From NCBI GenBank assembly GCA_014055495.1, contig WIAG01000006.1, positions 47,209 through 111,208 on the forward strand: a stretch of 64,000 nt of DNA, given 5' to 3'. The translations under genes were made by a program, and so were the position numbers. This DNA comes from Nitrospira sp. CR1.2 (lineage in GTDB: Bacteria > Nitrospirota > Nitrospiria > Nitrospirales > Nitrospiraceae). The notes beneath the pieces are model-generated. The model searched no databases. It was not told where the DNA came from and saw only the letters and a program-made list of their open reading frames with translations. The stretch's first letter is position 1. The number at the start of each line of letters is the position of its first letter. Of this stretch, positions 27,066-35,193 are shown in pieces.

Positions 27066-28622
27066 ATGATACCGATCGTGACCGCCGAACAGATGCGCCG
27101 ACTTGATGATCGAACGATCACGCAAGCGCATGTCCCCTCCCTGGTCCTGATGGAGCGGGCCGGAGCCGGTGTCGTGACTCAGCTTGAGGCGCAGTATGGA
27201 CCGCTGACCGGGAAATCGGTCGCGATCCTCTGCGGCAAGGGCAACAATGGCGGGGACGGTTTCGTCGTAGCCCGGCTCTTGCGGCGAAAAAAGGCCCGCG
27301 TCCAGGTGCTGCTCCTCGCCCCGTCCTCCGAACTCAGTCGCGACGCGAAGACCATGTATCAACGCTTTCAACGAACCGCCGGTCAGGCAGCCGTGACGCG
27401 TCCTGCCGACGCTGAGACCCTTCGGCAACGTCTGAGGACGAGCGACATCGTCGTAGACGCGATTCTTGGCACAGGACTCTCCACTGAGGTCACCGGCCCC
27501 TACCGTGACGCGATCGAAGCCGTCAACATCGCCGCCCGTCCGACGGTGGCAGTCGACCTTCCCTCCGGCCTGCAGGCCGACAGCGGCGCCATTTTGGGCG
27601 CAGCCGTGCGCGCAGACCTGACCGTCACCTTTGGATTGCCGAAAGTGGGACTGTATTGCGGAGCCGGCATCGACTGCGCCGGCCAGGTCCGCCTGGTCGA
27701 TATCGGCATTCCAGCACCGTTTGTCGACGCGATCGAGAGCCGGCTGGTACTCCTCACCGAGCTCGCCGCGCGAACAGCCCTTCCCGCCCGCCGCCCCGCG
27801 GCACACAAGGGAACCTACGGCCATGTCGGCATCATCGCGGGATCGGTCGGTAAAACAGGCGCCGCGGCCATTGCGGCACTCGCGGCACTTCGAATCGGCA
27901 CCGGGCTCGTCACGGCCGCAGTACCATCAAGCGTCAATGACATCCTCGAAGCCAAGTTGCTGGAAGCCATGACCCTCCCCATGCCGGAGACGAAGGCGCG
28001 GACCTTTGCGCGGTCAGGCCTCGATCGCCTGCTGGCATTCGCGGGAGCCCGGGATGCAGTGGCCATCGGCCCCGGCCTCACCACCCATCCGGAAACCGTC
28101 GAGCTCGTACAAGAATTCGTCAAACGCGTCGACAAACCGTGCGTGCTGGATGCCGACGCACTCAACGCCCTCGCGGGGAAGGCCTCGCTGCTGACGGAAT
28201 GCAAGTTCCCGCCGATCATCACTCCTCACCCCGGCGAAATGGCCAGGTTGGAGGCTGAGGCGACCACGCAATCCGTTAATGAGGACCGCCTTGGCACTGC
28301 CACCCGGTTTGCCCGTGAACGGGGTGTCTTCGTGATTCTTAAAGGTGCCAGGACGGTCATTGCCGGGCCGGATGGGCTGGCAGCCATCTGTCCCACCGGC
28401 AACCCAGGAATGGCCACCGCCGGAACCGGGGATGCCCTAACAGGCATGGTCGGGGGATTACTAGCACAAGGTCTCACTCCATGGGATGCCGCCTGCACCG
28501 CCACCTATTTTCATGGCCTCGCCGGAGATTTGGCCGCACAACACTTCGGTCAGGCCGGCATGATCACACGCGATCTCATTCGACAGATTCCCCATGCCCT
28601 TTCGCCAACCAGGCAGGCCTAA
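27066..28622 (+). CDS. nnrD: bifunctional NAD(P)HX epimerase/dehydratase
   Basis: The 518-residue fusion repairs hydrated NAD(P)H. The N-terminal YjeF-N epimerase domain (about 1-215) has MERAGAGVV, ILCGKGNNGGDGFVVARLL and DAILGTGLSTEVTGPY. The C-terminal ribokinase-fold ADP-dependent dehydratase (about 235-510) has HKGTYGHVGIIAGSVGKTGA, ITPHPGEMARL and GNPGMATAGTGDALTGMVGG with the catalytic Asp. Full length for the fused form. Its 3' end overlaps tsaE by 29 bp. Confidence 0.95.
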   Translation: MIPIVTAEQMRRLDDRTITQAHVPSLVLMERAGAGVVTQLEAQYGPLTGKSVAILCGKGNNGGDGFVVARLLRRKKARVQVLLLAPSSELSRDAKTMYQRFQRTAGQAAVTRPADAETLRQRLRTSDIVVDAILGTGLSTEVTGPYRDAIEAVNIAARPTVAVDLPSGLQADSGAILGAAVRADLTVTFGLPKVGLYCGAGIDCAGQVRLVDIGIPAPFVDAIESRLVLLTELAARTALPARRPAAHKGTYGHVGIIAGSVGKTGAAAIAALAALRIGTGLVTAAVPSSVNDILEAKLLEAMTLPMPETKARTFARSGLDRLLAFAGARDAVAIGPGLTTHPETVELVQEFVKRVDKPCVLDADALNALAGKASLLTECKFPPIITPHPGEMARLEAEATTQSVNEDRLGTATRFARERGVFVILKGARTVIAGPDGLAAICPTGNPGMATAGTGDALTGMVGGLLAQGLTPWDAACTATYFHGLAGDLAAQHFGQAGMITRDLIRQIPHALSPTRQA

Positions 28623-29220
28623 GCCGCCACGTCCACCCGACTCCTCCGCTCCTCAGACACACAGGGGAGCAACGCCTGTCGGCAAGCCCTGGCGCCTCGT
28701 CCTTCGGACCCCACAACAGACACACCGCCTGGGACAGTGCGTGGGCACACTTCTTCGTGGAGGAGAAGTCGTCGCCCTGTTCGGCGAACTGGGCACGGGG
28801 AAGACCTCGTTGGTTCGAGGGATGGCCGACGGATTACTCGCCGACTCCGCTGCCGTCAGCAGCCCAACCTTCACGTTGATTCATGAATACCGGGGCCGCC
28901 TTCCCCTGATCCACACTGATTTGTACCGGCTCACCACCTCCCAACTTGAAGACACAGGTCTTGGCGACTACTTAGACGGACACACCGTTGTTGCAATCGA
29001 ATGGGCAGAAAGATGGACTGAGGGCCTCCCTGCAGACCGTCTGGAGGTCCACCTGGCCCATCGCCAGCCGGCCGCACGACAGGCCCTCCTGACAGCCACA
29101 GGACCTTTGTCGACCCGCCTCCTGGCCGAACTCCGCACCAGCCTCTCCCGACGTCGCCCCACTAGAGTGGTTCGACGAACCCGTGTACAATCATCTCGGC
29201 CAAGGAGGGCATCGCATTGA
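28594..29220 (+). CDS. tsaE: tRNA threonylcarbamoyladenosine biosynthesis ATPase TsaE
   Basis: The 208-residue protein has a P-loop ALFGELGTGKTSLVRGMADG (about residue 60), then SSPTFTLIHEYRG and IHTDLYRLTT and the acidic IEWAERW, all TsaE signatures. The first 33 residues are basic and proline-rich and lie outside the family; a later non-ATG start is possible, since the family begins near QQTHRLGQ. The C-terminal 25 residues are Arg-rich and atypical. TsaE powers the TsaBDE complex for t6A37 formation. The genes nnr and tsaE are neighbours in many bacteria. Confidence 0.9.
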   Translation: MPFRQPGRPKPPRPPDSSAPQTHRGATPVGKPWRLVLRTPQQTHRLGQCVGTLLRGGEVVALFGELGTGKTSLVRGMADGLLADSAAVSSPTFTLIHEYRGRLPLIHTDLYRLTTSQLEDTGLGDYLDGHTVVAIEWAERWTEGLPADRLEVHLAHRQPAARQALLTATGPLSTRLLAELRTSLSRRRPTRVVRRTRVQSSRPRRASH

Positions 29221-29561
29221 TCCGATTGATACTGGTGGGAACGCTGCTATTGCTCGCGCTGTCGTTTGTGCTTCAGAATCAGGAACAGGAAGTCACCCTA
29301 CGGTATTTCTTTGGACTACGCTCCGCCTCCATCCTCATCTACAAGCCGATCCTGGCCGCATTCGGCGTCGGCCTCCTGGTATCGGGCATCCTCCTCTTTC
29401 CTGCCTGGGTCCGCGGGCGCATCGAGCTGCGACGAAAAACCAAGGCCCTGCAGGAAGCCGAAGTGGACCTCGAGCGCCTCCGCCAGGCACTCGACAAAGC
29501 CGCCCGCCGCGTGGGGTCATCCTCCGACCTTCCCTCCGAGGGAGAGCAGACCGATGGGTGA
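29217..29561 (+). CDS. LapA-domain (DUF1049) small membrane protein
   Basis: The 114-residue protein starts at a TTG (29217) that overlaps the tsaE stop; GGAGG lies eight bases upstream. Two transmembrane helices (residues 2-18 and about 40-62) flank the LapA pattern FVLQNQEQEVTLRYFFG. A cytoplasmic coiled-coil tail (about 70-100) follows. In E. coli the LapA/LapB pair regulates lipopolysaccharide synthesis; no lapB is adjacent here. It overlaps mutS by 8 bp. Confidence 0.82.
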   Translation: MIRLILVGTLLLLALSFVLQNQEQEVTLRYFFGLRSASILIYKPILAAFGVGLLVSGILLFPAWVRGRIELRRKTKALQEAEVDLERLRQALDKAARRVGSSSDLPSEGEQTDG

Positions 29562-32205
29562 CACCGACGGCACCCCCTTGATGCGGCAGTATCGCGACAT
29601 CAAGCAAGCCTATCGCGATGCCATTCTGTTTTTTCGAGTCGGCGATTTTTATGAGATGTTTCAGGAGGACGCGGTTGAAGCATCCAAGATCCTGTCGATC
29701 GCGCTCACCTCTCGCGACAAGTCGAGCGACACCCCGATCCCGCTCTGCGGCGTCCCTTATCACGCCGCCACCAACTATATCGCGAAACTGCTGCGTGCAG
29801 GCCGCACCGTGGCCCTCTGTGAACAAGTGGAAGACCCCAAGCTGGCCAAGGGCCTGGTGCGCCGGGAGGTCGTCCGGCTCTACACGCCCGGTACCCTGAT
29901 CGATAGCGAATTTCTCCCAGCCGCAGAATCCAACATCCTAGCCGCAGTGGCGACCCGTGTTCGCCCGGGCGGTTCGGACAGCAAGGGATGCTCGTTCGGC
30001 CTCGCCACGCTAGAGGTATCCACCGGCGAATTTTGGCTCTGCGAATTTTACGGACCTCAGGCACACACCTCCCTCCTGGACGAACTTGCTCGACTGGAAC
30101 CCAAAGAATTGTTGTTTGCTGAGGGGCTCCCACCCGATGAGCAACAGTGGTTGAGCGAGCTGACGGGACTTCGTTGCTGCGCGCAACCCGCCGCCTGGTT
30201 TGACCTGGACGCGGGCCGCCTCAGGCTGCAGGAACATTTTCGCGTCCATTCTCTAGATGCCTTCGGCTGCCATACCCTGACCCTGGGCACCCAGGCCGGA
30301 GCGGCCGTCCTGCGTTACGTCCGCGAGACGCAGCCAACCGCCTCACTCGACCACATTCGCCAGGTACGCGTTCGACATCAGCACGATGCCATGCACTTGG
30401 ATAGCGTGACGATCCGCAACCTGGAACTCGTGAGATCGACCAACCGCACTGACGAGTCATCGGGACAGTCGTCCACAACCCTCCTAGGTGTCTTAGACCG
30501 CACCATAACCGCCATGGGCGGTCGATTGCTCCGCGAGTGGCTTTTGCGACCATTGGTAACCTGTGCGCCCATTGAGGCACGGCTCACCGCAGTCGAAGCG
30601 CTTCATCACCACCTGGACACACGAGTGCGGCTTCGATCGGCCTTGCGCCCCGTTCAGGACATCTCCCGGCTCTGTAGTCGCATGTCCCTCGGCGTCGCGA
30701 ACCCGCGAGACGTATTGGCCCTCAAATTGTCCCTCTCCTCACTCCCAGCCATTCACGCCGAGTTGTCGGAGTTGAAGGCTCCGCTCTTGGTCGATCTGAC
30801 CGCGTCGTGGGACAACGCCACCGATCTGTACGACTTGATCGAGCAGGCCATCGTGCCGGAAGCCCCGGTTTCGATTCGTGATGGTGGCATTCTGAGGGAT
30901 GGGTACCATCCGGACGTAGACGAACTCCGCAAGGCCAGCCGCGAAGGCAAAGGCTGGATCGCCAGTCTGGAAACCAAAGAACGCGCCCGCACTGGAATCG
31001 AGTCGCTGAAGGTTCGATATAATCAGGTCTTCGGATATTACCTGGAGATTACCAAGGCCAATCTGGCAAAGGTCCCCCCCGACTATATCCGCAAGCAGAC
31101 GCTCGCCAATGCCGAGCGATTCATGACCGCAGAGTTGAAGGAACTGGAGGAACGTGTCACGGGAGCCGACTCGAAACTCACTGCCCTGGAACAACAACTG
31201 TTCGAGCAACTGAGAACAGGGCTCGCCGCCCAAACCGCACGACTACAAGACATCAGCCAAAGACTGGCTGTTCTGGACGTACTGGCCGCCCTCGCCGAAA
31301 CGGCCGCGCTACACCGCTATGTGCGACCGAGTGTTGATACGGGCGACGTCCTCCACATCGTCCAAGGCCGCCACCCGGTCGTTGAACGGCTCGCTCTCTC
31401 GGACGGGTTTGTCCCCAATGATACCCATCTGGATCTTCAGAAGAGTCGCCTTCACATCATTACAGGGCCCAACATGGCCGGAAAGAGCACGTACCTCCGG
31501 CAGGTCGCTCTCATTGCCTTGATGGCCCAGATGGGAAGCTTCGTGCCGGCCGCCGAGGCTCGAATTGGACTCGTGGATAGCATATTCACTCGCGTGGGGG
31601 CCTCAGACAATCTCGCCGCTGGCCAAAGCACGTTCATGGTCGAAATGACGGAATCAGCTCATATTCTCAACTGTGCCACGGCACGCAGCCTGATCCTTCT
31701 CGATGAAGTCGGGCGAGGAACAAGCACGTATGATGGATTAAGCATCGCCTGGGCCATCGCAGAATTTATCCAGGACCCTGCGCGACTCGGGGCGCGCACG
31801 CTGTTCGCGACGCACTACCATGAAATGACGCAGCTGGAAGGGTTACGAGACGGGATTACGAACTATTCTGTGGCCGTCCAGGAACGGAACGGTCACGTTC
31901 TCTTTCTGCGCAAGATCATTCCGGGTGGGGCTGATCGAAGTTATGGCATTCATGTGGCTCAGCTGGCAGGCCTTCCAGAGGCGGTGATCCACCGAGCCAA
32001 GGCGGTCCTGGCACAGCTAGAATCTGCACCGTCCTCCCCACGACCCATTCGAGAAACTCAACAGGCACTGCAATTCGACTCCACCCTGCCTGCGCCTCAC
32101 CCCATGCTTGATGAGGTTCGACAGATGGACCTCTTCTCCATGACACCGCTCGACGCTCTTAACCGGCTCGCCGCACTCCAACAGCGACTCTTGAAGGAAG
32201 AATAG
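29554..32205 (+). CDS. mutS: DNA mismatch repair ATPase MutS
   Basis: The 883-residue protein starts at the ATG at 29554 (GGAGAG upstream). The frame stays open upstream across lapA, but that part is not MutS. The N-terminal mismatch-binding motif RVGDFYEMF (with the Phe-X-Glu finger) lies near residue 29. Walker A GPNMAGKSTYLRQ is near 638, and the ABC signature region STFMVEMTESAHIL and Walker B LILLDEVGRGTSTYDGLS follow, then FATHYHEMT. A short C-terminal tail includes DLFSM. Full-length MutS1. Confidence 0.97.
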   Translation: MGDTDGTPLMRQYRDIKQAYRDAILFFRVGDFYEMFQEDAVEASKILSIALTSRDKSSDTPIPLCGVPYHAATNYIAKLLRAGRTVALCEQVEDPKLAKGLVRREVVRLYTPGTLIDSEFLPAAESNILAAVATRVRPGGSDSKGCSFGLATLEVSTGEFWLCEFYGPQAHTSLLDELARLEPKELLFAEGLPPDEQQWLSELTGLRCCAQPAAWFDLDAGRLRLQEHFRVHSLDAFGCHTLTLGTQAGAAVLRYVRETQPTASLDHIRQVRVRHQHDAMHLDSVTIRNLELVRSTNRTDESSGQSSTTLLGVLDRTITAMGGRLLREWLLRPLVTCAPIEARLTAVEALHHHLDTRVRLRSALRPVQDISRLCSRMSLGVANPRDVLALKLSLSSLPAIHAELSELKAPLLVDLTASWDNATDLYDLIEQAIVPEAPVSIRDGGILRDGYHPDVDELRKASREGKGWIASLETKERARTGIESLKVRYNQVFGYYLEITKANLAKVPPDYIRKQTLANAERFMTAELKELEERVTGADSKLTALEQQLFEQLRTGLAAQTARLQDISQRLAVLDVLAALAETAALHRYVRPSVDTGDVLHIVQGRHPVVERLALSDGFVPNDTHLDLQKSRLHIITGPNMAGKSTYLRQVALIALMAQMGSFVPAAEARIGLVDSIFTRVGASDNLAAGQSTFMVEMTESAHILNCATARSLILLDEVGRGTSTYDGLSIAWAIAEFIQDPARLGARTLFATHYHEMTQLEGLRDGITNYSVAVQERNGHVLFLRKIIPGGADRSYGIHVAQLAGLPEAVIHRAKAVLAQLESAPSSPRPIRETQQALQFDSTLPAPHPMLDEVRQMDLFSMTPLDALNRLAALQQRLLKEE

Positions 32206-32251
32206 TCTCCGCTCGAATCGACCCAACTGCCTTCTCCTCGCTTAGAACAAA

Positions 32252-32287
32252 GAAAAAGGCGGCACCCCTAGGGGAGTGCCGCCTTCT
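32252..32287 (-). terminator. rho-independent terminator of the 32315 gene (possibly bidirectional)
   Basis: Stem GGCGGCAC/GTGCCGCC (32258-32265 with 32276-32283), extended by AA/TT, has a 10-nt loop. On the minus strand it is followed by TTTTTCTTT, a good U-tract after the 32315-32989 gene. On the plus strand only CTTCTC follows, so termination of mutS is weaker. Confidence 0.85.
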
Positions 32288-32314
32288 CATGTCAGGCCAG
32301 GTGCCTGTCAGAAC

Positions 32315-32989
32315 TCAGTGATGCCCACCGCCACGATTGTACTGCGCGGTCCAAGGAATCAAGTTCGCGATTGGCTTTCCATTGGGCAAGAGGACGTCAT
32401 ACTGCAACGGCAACATTGCTCCATCCGGCGACTTCGGCGACGTGTTCAACGCCTGCTTCGCCGCGGCGCACGGTGCGTCAACTTCGGTCTTTCCTTCACA
32501 CTCCTTCAAACGGAGTGAAGAGATGCTCTTCGGCTTCCCCATTTCGCCAGCATTGTCATTGAGCTTCTTCACGGAAGTGATCACGCGATGATTCTGCTCG
32601 GTCTCCTGAGCCACAAACTCAACCAGCGTGGTCGGAGATCCCGGAGGAACTTCCTTCGCGGCAGCAGGACCGGAATGCGGGCGGGCCATCGACTTCAGTT
32701 GCTCCCACACATTCTTGTCGGCCGGGTAGAATTTGAGATTCTTCCCCGGATGCACGCGCTGCCACCACAACCCGCTCTCCGCATTACCCCCGAACACGGC
32801 GATGTTCAGCCACACGGCCTCATCGTACGGATCTAGGATAATGACTCGACCCTGCAACGTCGTGGGCTTGCTCAGATCTCCCCACTCAAAACGCTCCTGG
32901 AATGCCTCGATGGCCAGCGCAGTGGAGGCAAAACTTACCACCAAAGCTGCGGCAGCCATGAGGGTCCACCCTTGCTTTTGAAGCTTCAT
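32315..32989 (-). CDS. secreted protein of unknown function
   Basis: The 224-residue protein starts at the ATG at 32989, with GGAGG eight bases upstream. The signal peptide ends around residue 27 (STALA/IEAFQ). The mature part is soluble and has an aromatic-rich N-terminal half: WGDLSKPTTLQGRVIILDPY, AVWLNIAVFGGNAESGLWWQ and NLKFYPADKNVW. Two cysteines lie near the middle of the C-terminal half (KECEG, APCAAAK). The tail is GGGHH. I recognise no family. It follows another secreted gene by 60 bp and ends at a strong terminator, so the two probably form an operon. Confidence 0.8.
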   Translation of the reverse strand: MKLQKQGWTLMAAAALVVSFASTALAIEAFQERFEWGDLSKPTTLQGRVIILDPYDEAVWLNIAVFGGNAESGLWWQRVHPGKNLKFYPADKNVWEQLKSMARPHSGPAAAKEVPPGSPTTLVEFVAQETEQNHRVITSVKKLNDNAGEMGKPKSISSLRLKECEGKTEVDAPCAAAKQALNTSPKSPDGAMLPLQYDVLLPNGKPIANLIPWTAQYNRGGGHH

Positions 32990-33049
32990 AATCACATCCT
33001 CCTTAAAGAAGACAAAAGAGTCTAAAAAATGTCGCCTCGCGTATAAATT

Positions 33050-33562
33050 CTACTTGAGAACCTTGAATCCGGTGATGGTACGACCATCGAGGGTCACTTC
33101 CATCGCAACAAGCTCTTGCGACGCCTTGATGATTTGATCCATCAGACCCTTGTCCTTGACTGCCAACCGGACAGTCGTCGCAGCATGATACCAACCGGCA
33201 TAGGGGTTATTTTTGTCTGTTCCCCCAGTGAAGCCCCAGCCGCAACAGGTGAACAAGGGATCCGGCGGTTTCACGTCCATCTGAGTTGAAGAACGGCCGC
33301 CACCCTCACCGGAAGCAGGATCTCCGGTGTTCCAGTATTGAATACCGAACAAGATTTCGCCGTCAGGATTGTCGGCCCACTGCGACCAGACACGGCCTTT
33401 AAGGGTGTTCGTCGGTTCACCCTTAAAAAACTTTCCGCTCCCCGTGGTGATTTCGCTGGGTCCGCCACCGGCTGGAGCGTCAGCCGCCATCGAGACACCG
33501 GCGGTCAACAAGCCGACAACGGAGGAGACTGCAAGTGCGGCTAGAATTCCGACCCTATTCAT
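33050..33562 (-). CDS. secreted protein of unknown function, partner of the 32315 gene
   Basis: The 170-residue protein starts at the ATG at 33562 (AAGGAGGGTAGGGTT upstream). The signal peptide ends near residue 27 (VSMA/ADAPAG). The mature domain includes GRVWSQWADNPDGEILFGIQ, FTCCGWGFTGGTDKN with adjacent cysteines, and YAGWYHAATTVRLAVKDKGL. It shares with the downstream protein an early hydrophobic GR-V segment and several Trp residues, which may reflect a common fold. No known family is recognised. It lies in an AT-richer environment. Confidence 0.8.
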   Translation of the reverse strand: MNRVGILAALAVSSVVGLLTAGVSMAADAPAGGGPSEITTGSGKFFKGEPTNTLKGRVWSQWADNPDGEILFGIQYWNTGDPASGEGGGRSSTQMDVKPPDPLFTCCGWGFTGGTDKNNPYAGWYHAATTVRLAVKDKGLMDQIIKASQELVAMEVTLDGRTITGFKVLK

Positions 33563-33933
33563 AACCCTACCCTCCTTGGAAAAATGATGACCAGAGAACC
33601 GTTGAATCACAATATCCAAAAAAATAGTTCAAAAAAACAAAAATCCAGAGAACGCGCTAGCAGGAGGAAGTGCGAACCACACCCCCTTTCTCTCTGCTTA
33701 CCTTCCCCTGTAATGCAGTCGAAACGAATTCGAACTTATAGGACGAAAACGCGGCCATGGTACTTAATTCCACCAATCGTGTCAAGAAAATGTTTTCCTA
33801 AAATTCTGGTTCAGCCTTTGCCAGAAAGCCATTGAGTATCCAACCAGTTGGATGTTCCTCTGAAGAGAAAGTCCGGCTGCTTCTCCCATGAATATGGGCT
33901 TGCTCCTTTGTCGTCTGCCCCCTTGGTGATCGA
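33563..33933. other. 371-bp intergenic region upstream of the secreted gene pair
   Basis: This is noticeably AT-richer than the surrounding genes, with A/T runs at 33617-33645. It lies between the end of the M16 peptidase gene and the 33562 start and probably holds the promoter of the secreted pair. Weak -35-like TTGAAC is visible on the minus strand around 33628-33633, but its -10 is poor. No RNA gene or terminator was recognised. Confidence 0.4.
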
Positions 33934-35187
33934 TTATGAGGCAAATGACTGGAGACTGTTTGCTGGAATCGGTCCGAGCGCCGTGATGGCCAAACACCGC
34001 TGATCCAGCAGAGTTTGCGCCACCCGATACACCTGGGCTGTGGTGACTCGGTCAATTTCCCCGAGCATCTGCTCGAGAGACACATGGCTGCCTTGCGTCA
34101 ACTCGTCCTTGGCCAACTTACTCATCCGGCTATGAGAACTCTCGAGACTGAGCATGAGACTGCCCTTCATTTGATTCTTGACCCGGGCCAGGTCTTTCGC
34201 ATCGATGCCGTTCGTACGAAGCTTCTTTAATTCCCGGCAGACGACTTCCACCACACGCTCCACTTCCTTGGGGCGCGTGCCTGCATAGACCGTGGTCATA
34301 CCCCCGTCCGAGTATGTGGAGAGGAACGAATAGATGGAGTACACCAGCCCGCGCTTCTCCCGCACCTCTTGAAACAGTCGGGAACTCACGCTTCCACCGA
34401 GGACACCATTCAAAGCGTGCGCCGCATACCGATCCTTGTGTCCGGCGCTCAATCCCTGCAATCCCAAACACAAATGCACCTGTTCAAGCGATTTCCCTTT
34501 AACCAGTACACCACCACGAACTTCCGGCGGACGACGGCTTGGCTGAACCGCCGCCCCCTTGTGGGATGCGGAGAAATAGCGAGCCAACAGCAATTCAAGA
34601 CGCTTCCACGTAAAATTGCCCGCCACCGCGATCACCGTACGCTCCGGTTCGTAATGTGAACCGACATAGGACAGGAGATCTTTGCGCCCCAACGCCTGAA
34701 TCCGTGGAGCCTGCCCGAGGATAGGCCTCCCCAACGGATGACTGCCGAGCGTATGCTTCATATGGAGTTCTTGGACAAGGTCCTCCGGATCATCCTGAAC
34801 CATCCGGATCTCTTCCAAGACCACCTGTTTTTCTTTCTCGACTTCCCTGGGCTCAAATCGGGAACGGTAGAACAAGTCGGAGAGCAGCTCCAGGGCCGCC
34901 TCCAATTGTTGATCAAGCACCTTGACGTAAAAAGTCGTCGTCTCCCGAGTGGTGAAGGCATTCATCTCCCCACCAAGCGCATCGATTTCTCGAGAGATCT
35001 GCGTGGCCGTTCGGCTCCGTGTCCCCTTGAAAAACATGTGCTCGAGAAAGTGGGACAGTCCCTCTTCACCCGGTCGCTCATCGCGTGATCCGACGTTGAC
35101 CCAGATCCCGATGGTGACGGACTTCAAGGTCGGAAGCAGTTCGGCCACGATCCGCAACCGATTGTCGAGCACGATCTTTCGATACAC
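33934..35187 (-). CDS. M16-family zinc metallopeptidase (processing-peptidase-like)
   Basis: The 417-residue protein has the inverted zinc motif HFLEHMFFKG (HXXEH, about residues 46-55), and the third ligand Glu is in the EIDALGGEMNAFTTRE/ VEKEKQVVLEEI region (about 75-125). The second, inactive M16 domain has the RGLVYSIYSF loop (about 275). Such peptidases commonly lie directly downstream of pnp, as here (6 bp gap). The substrate is unknown. Confidence 0.92.
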   Translation of the reverse strand: MYRKIVLDNRLRIVAELLPTLKSVTIGIWVNVGSRDERPGEEGLSHFLEHMFFKGTRSRTATQISREIDALGGEMNAFTTRETTTFYVKVLDQQLEAALELLSDLFYRSRFEPREVEKEKQVVLEEIRMVQDDPEDLVQELHMKHTLGSHPLGRPILGQAPRIQALGRKDLLSYVGSHYEPERTVIAVAGNFTWKRLELLLARYFSASHKGAAVQPSRRPPEVRGGVLVKGKSLEQVHLCLGLQGLSAGHKDRYAAHALNGVLGGSVSSRLFQEVREKRGLVYSIYSFLSTYSDGGMTTVYAGTRPKEVERVVEVVCRELKKLRTNGIDAKDLARVKNQMKGSLMLSLESSHSRMSKLAKDELTQGSHVSLEQMLGEIDRVTTAQVYRVAQTLLDQRCLAITALGPIPANSLQSFAS

Positions 35188-35193
35188 GATCGA

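Noticed and set aside
26490..27824. 444-codon open frame on the minus strand opposite pdxJ and nnrD
   Set aside because: The plus-strand genes are unambiguous enzyme families; the antisense product has no signature. Similar shadows occur opposite thrC, infB and pnp.
29266..29553. Upstream extension of the mutS frame
   Set aside because: The 96 extra codons overlap the lapA gene in another frame and are not MutS-like; a ribosome site and the family start are at 29554.
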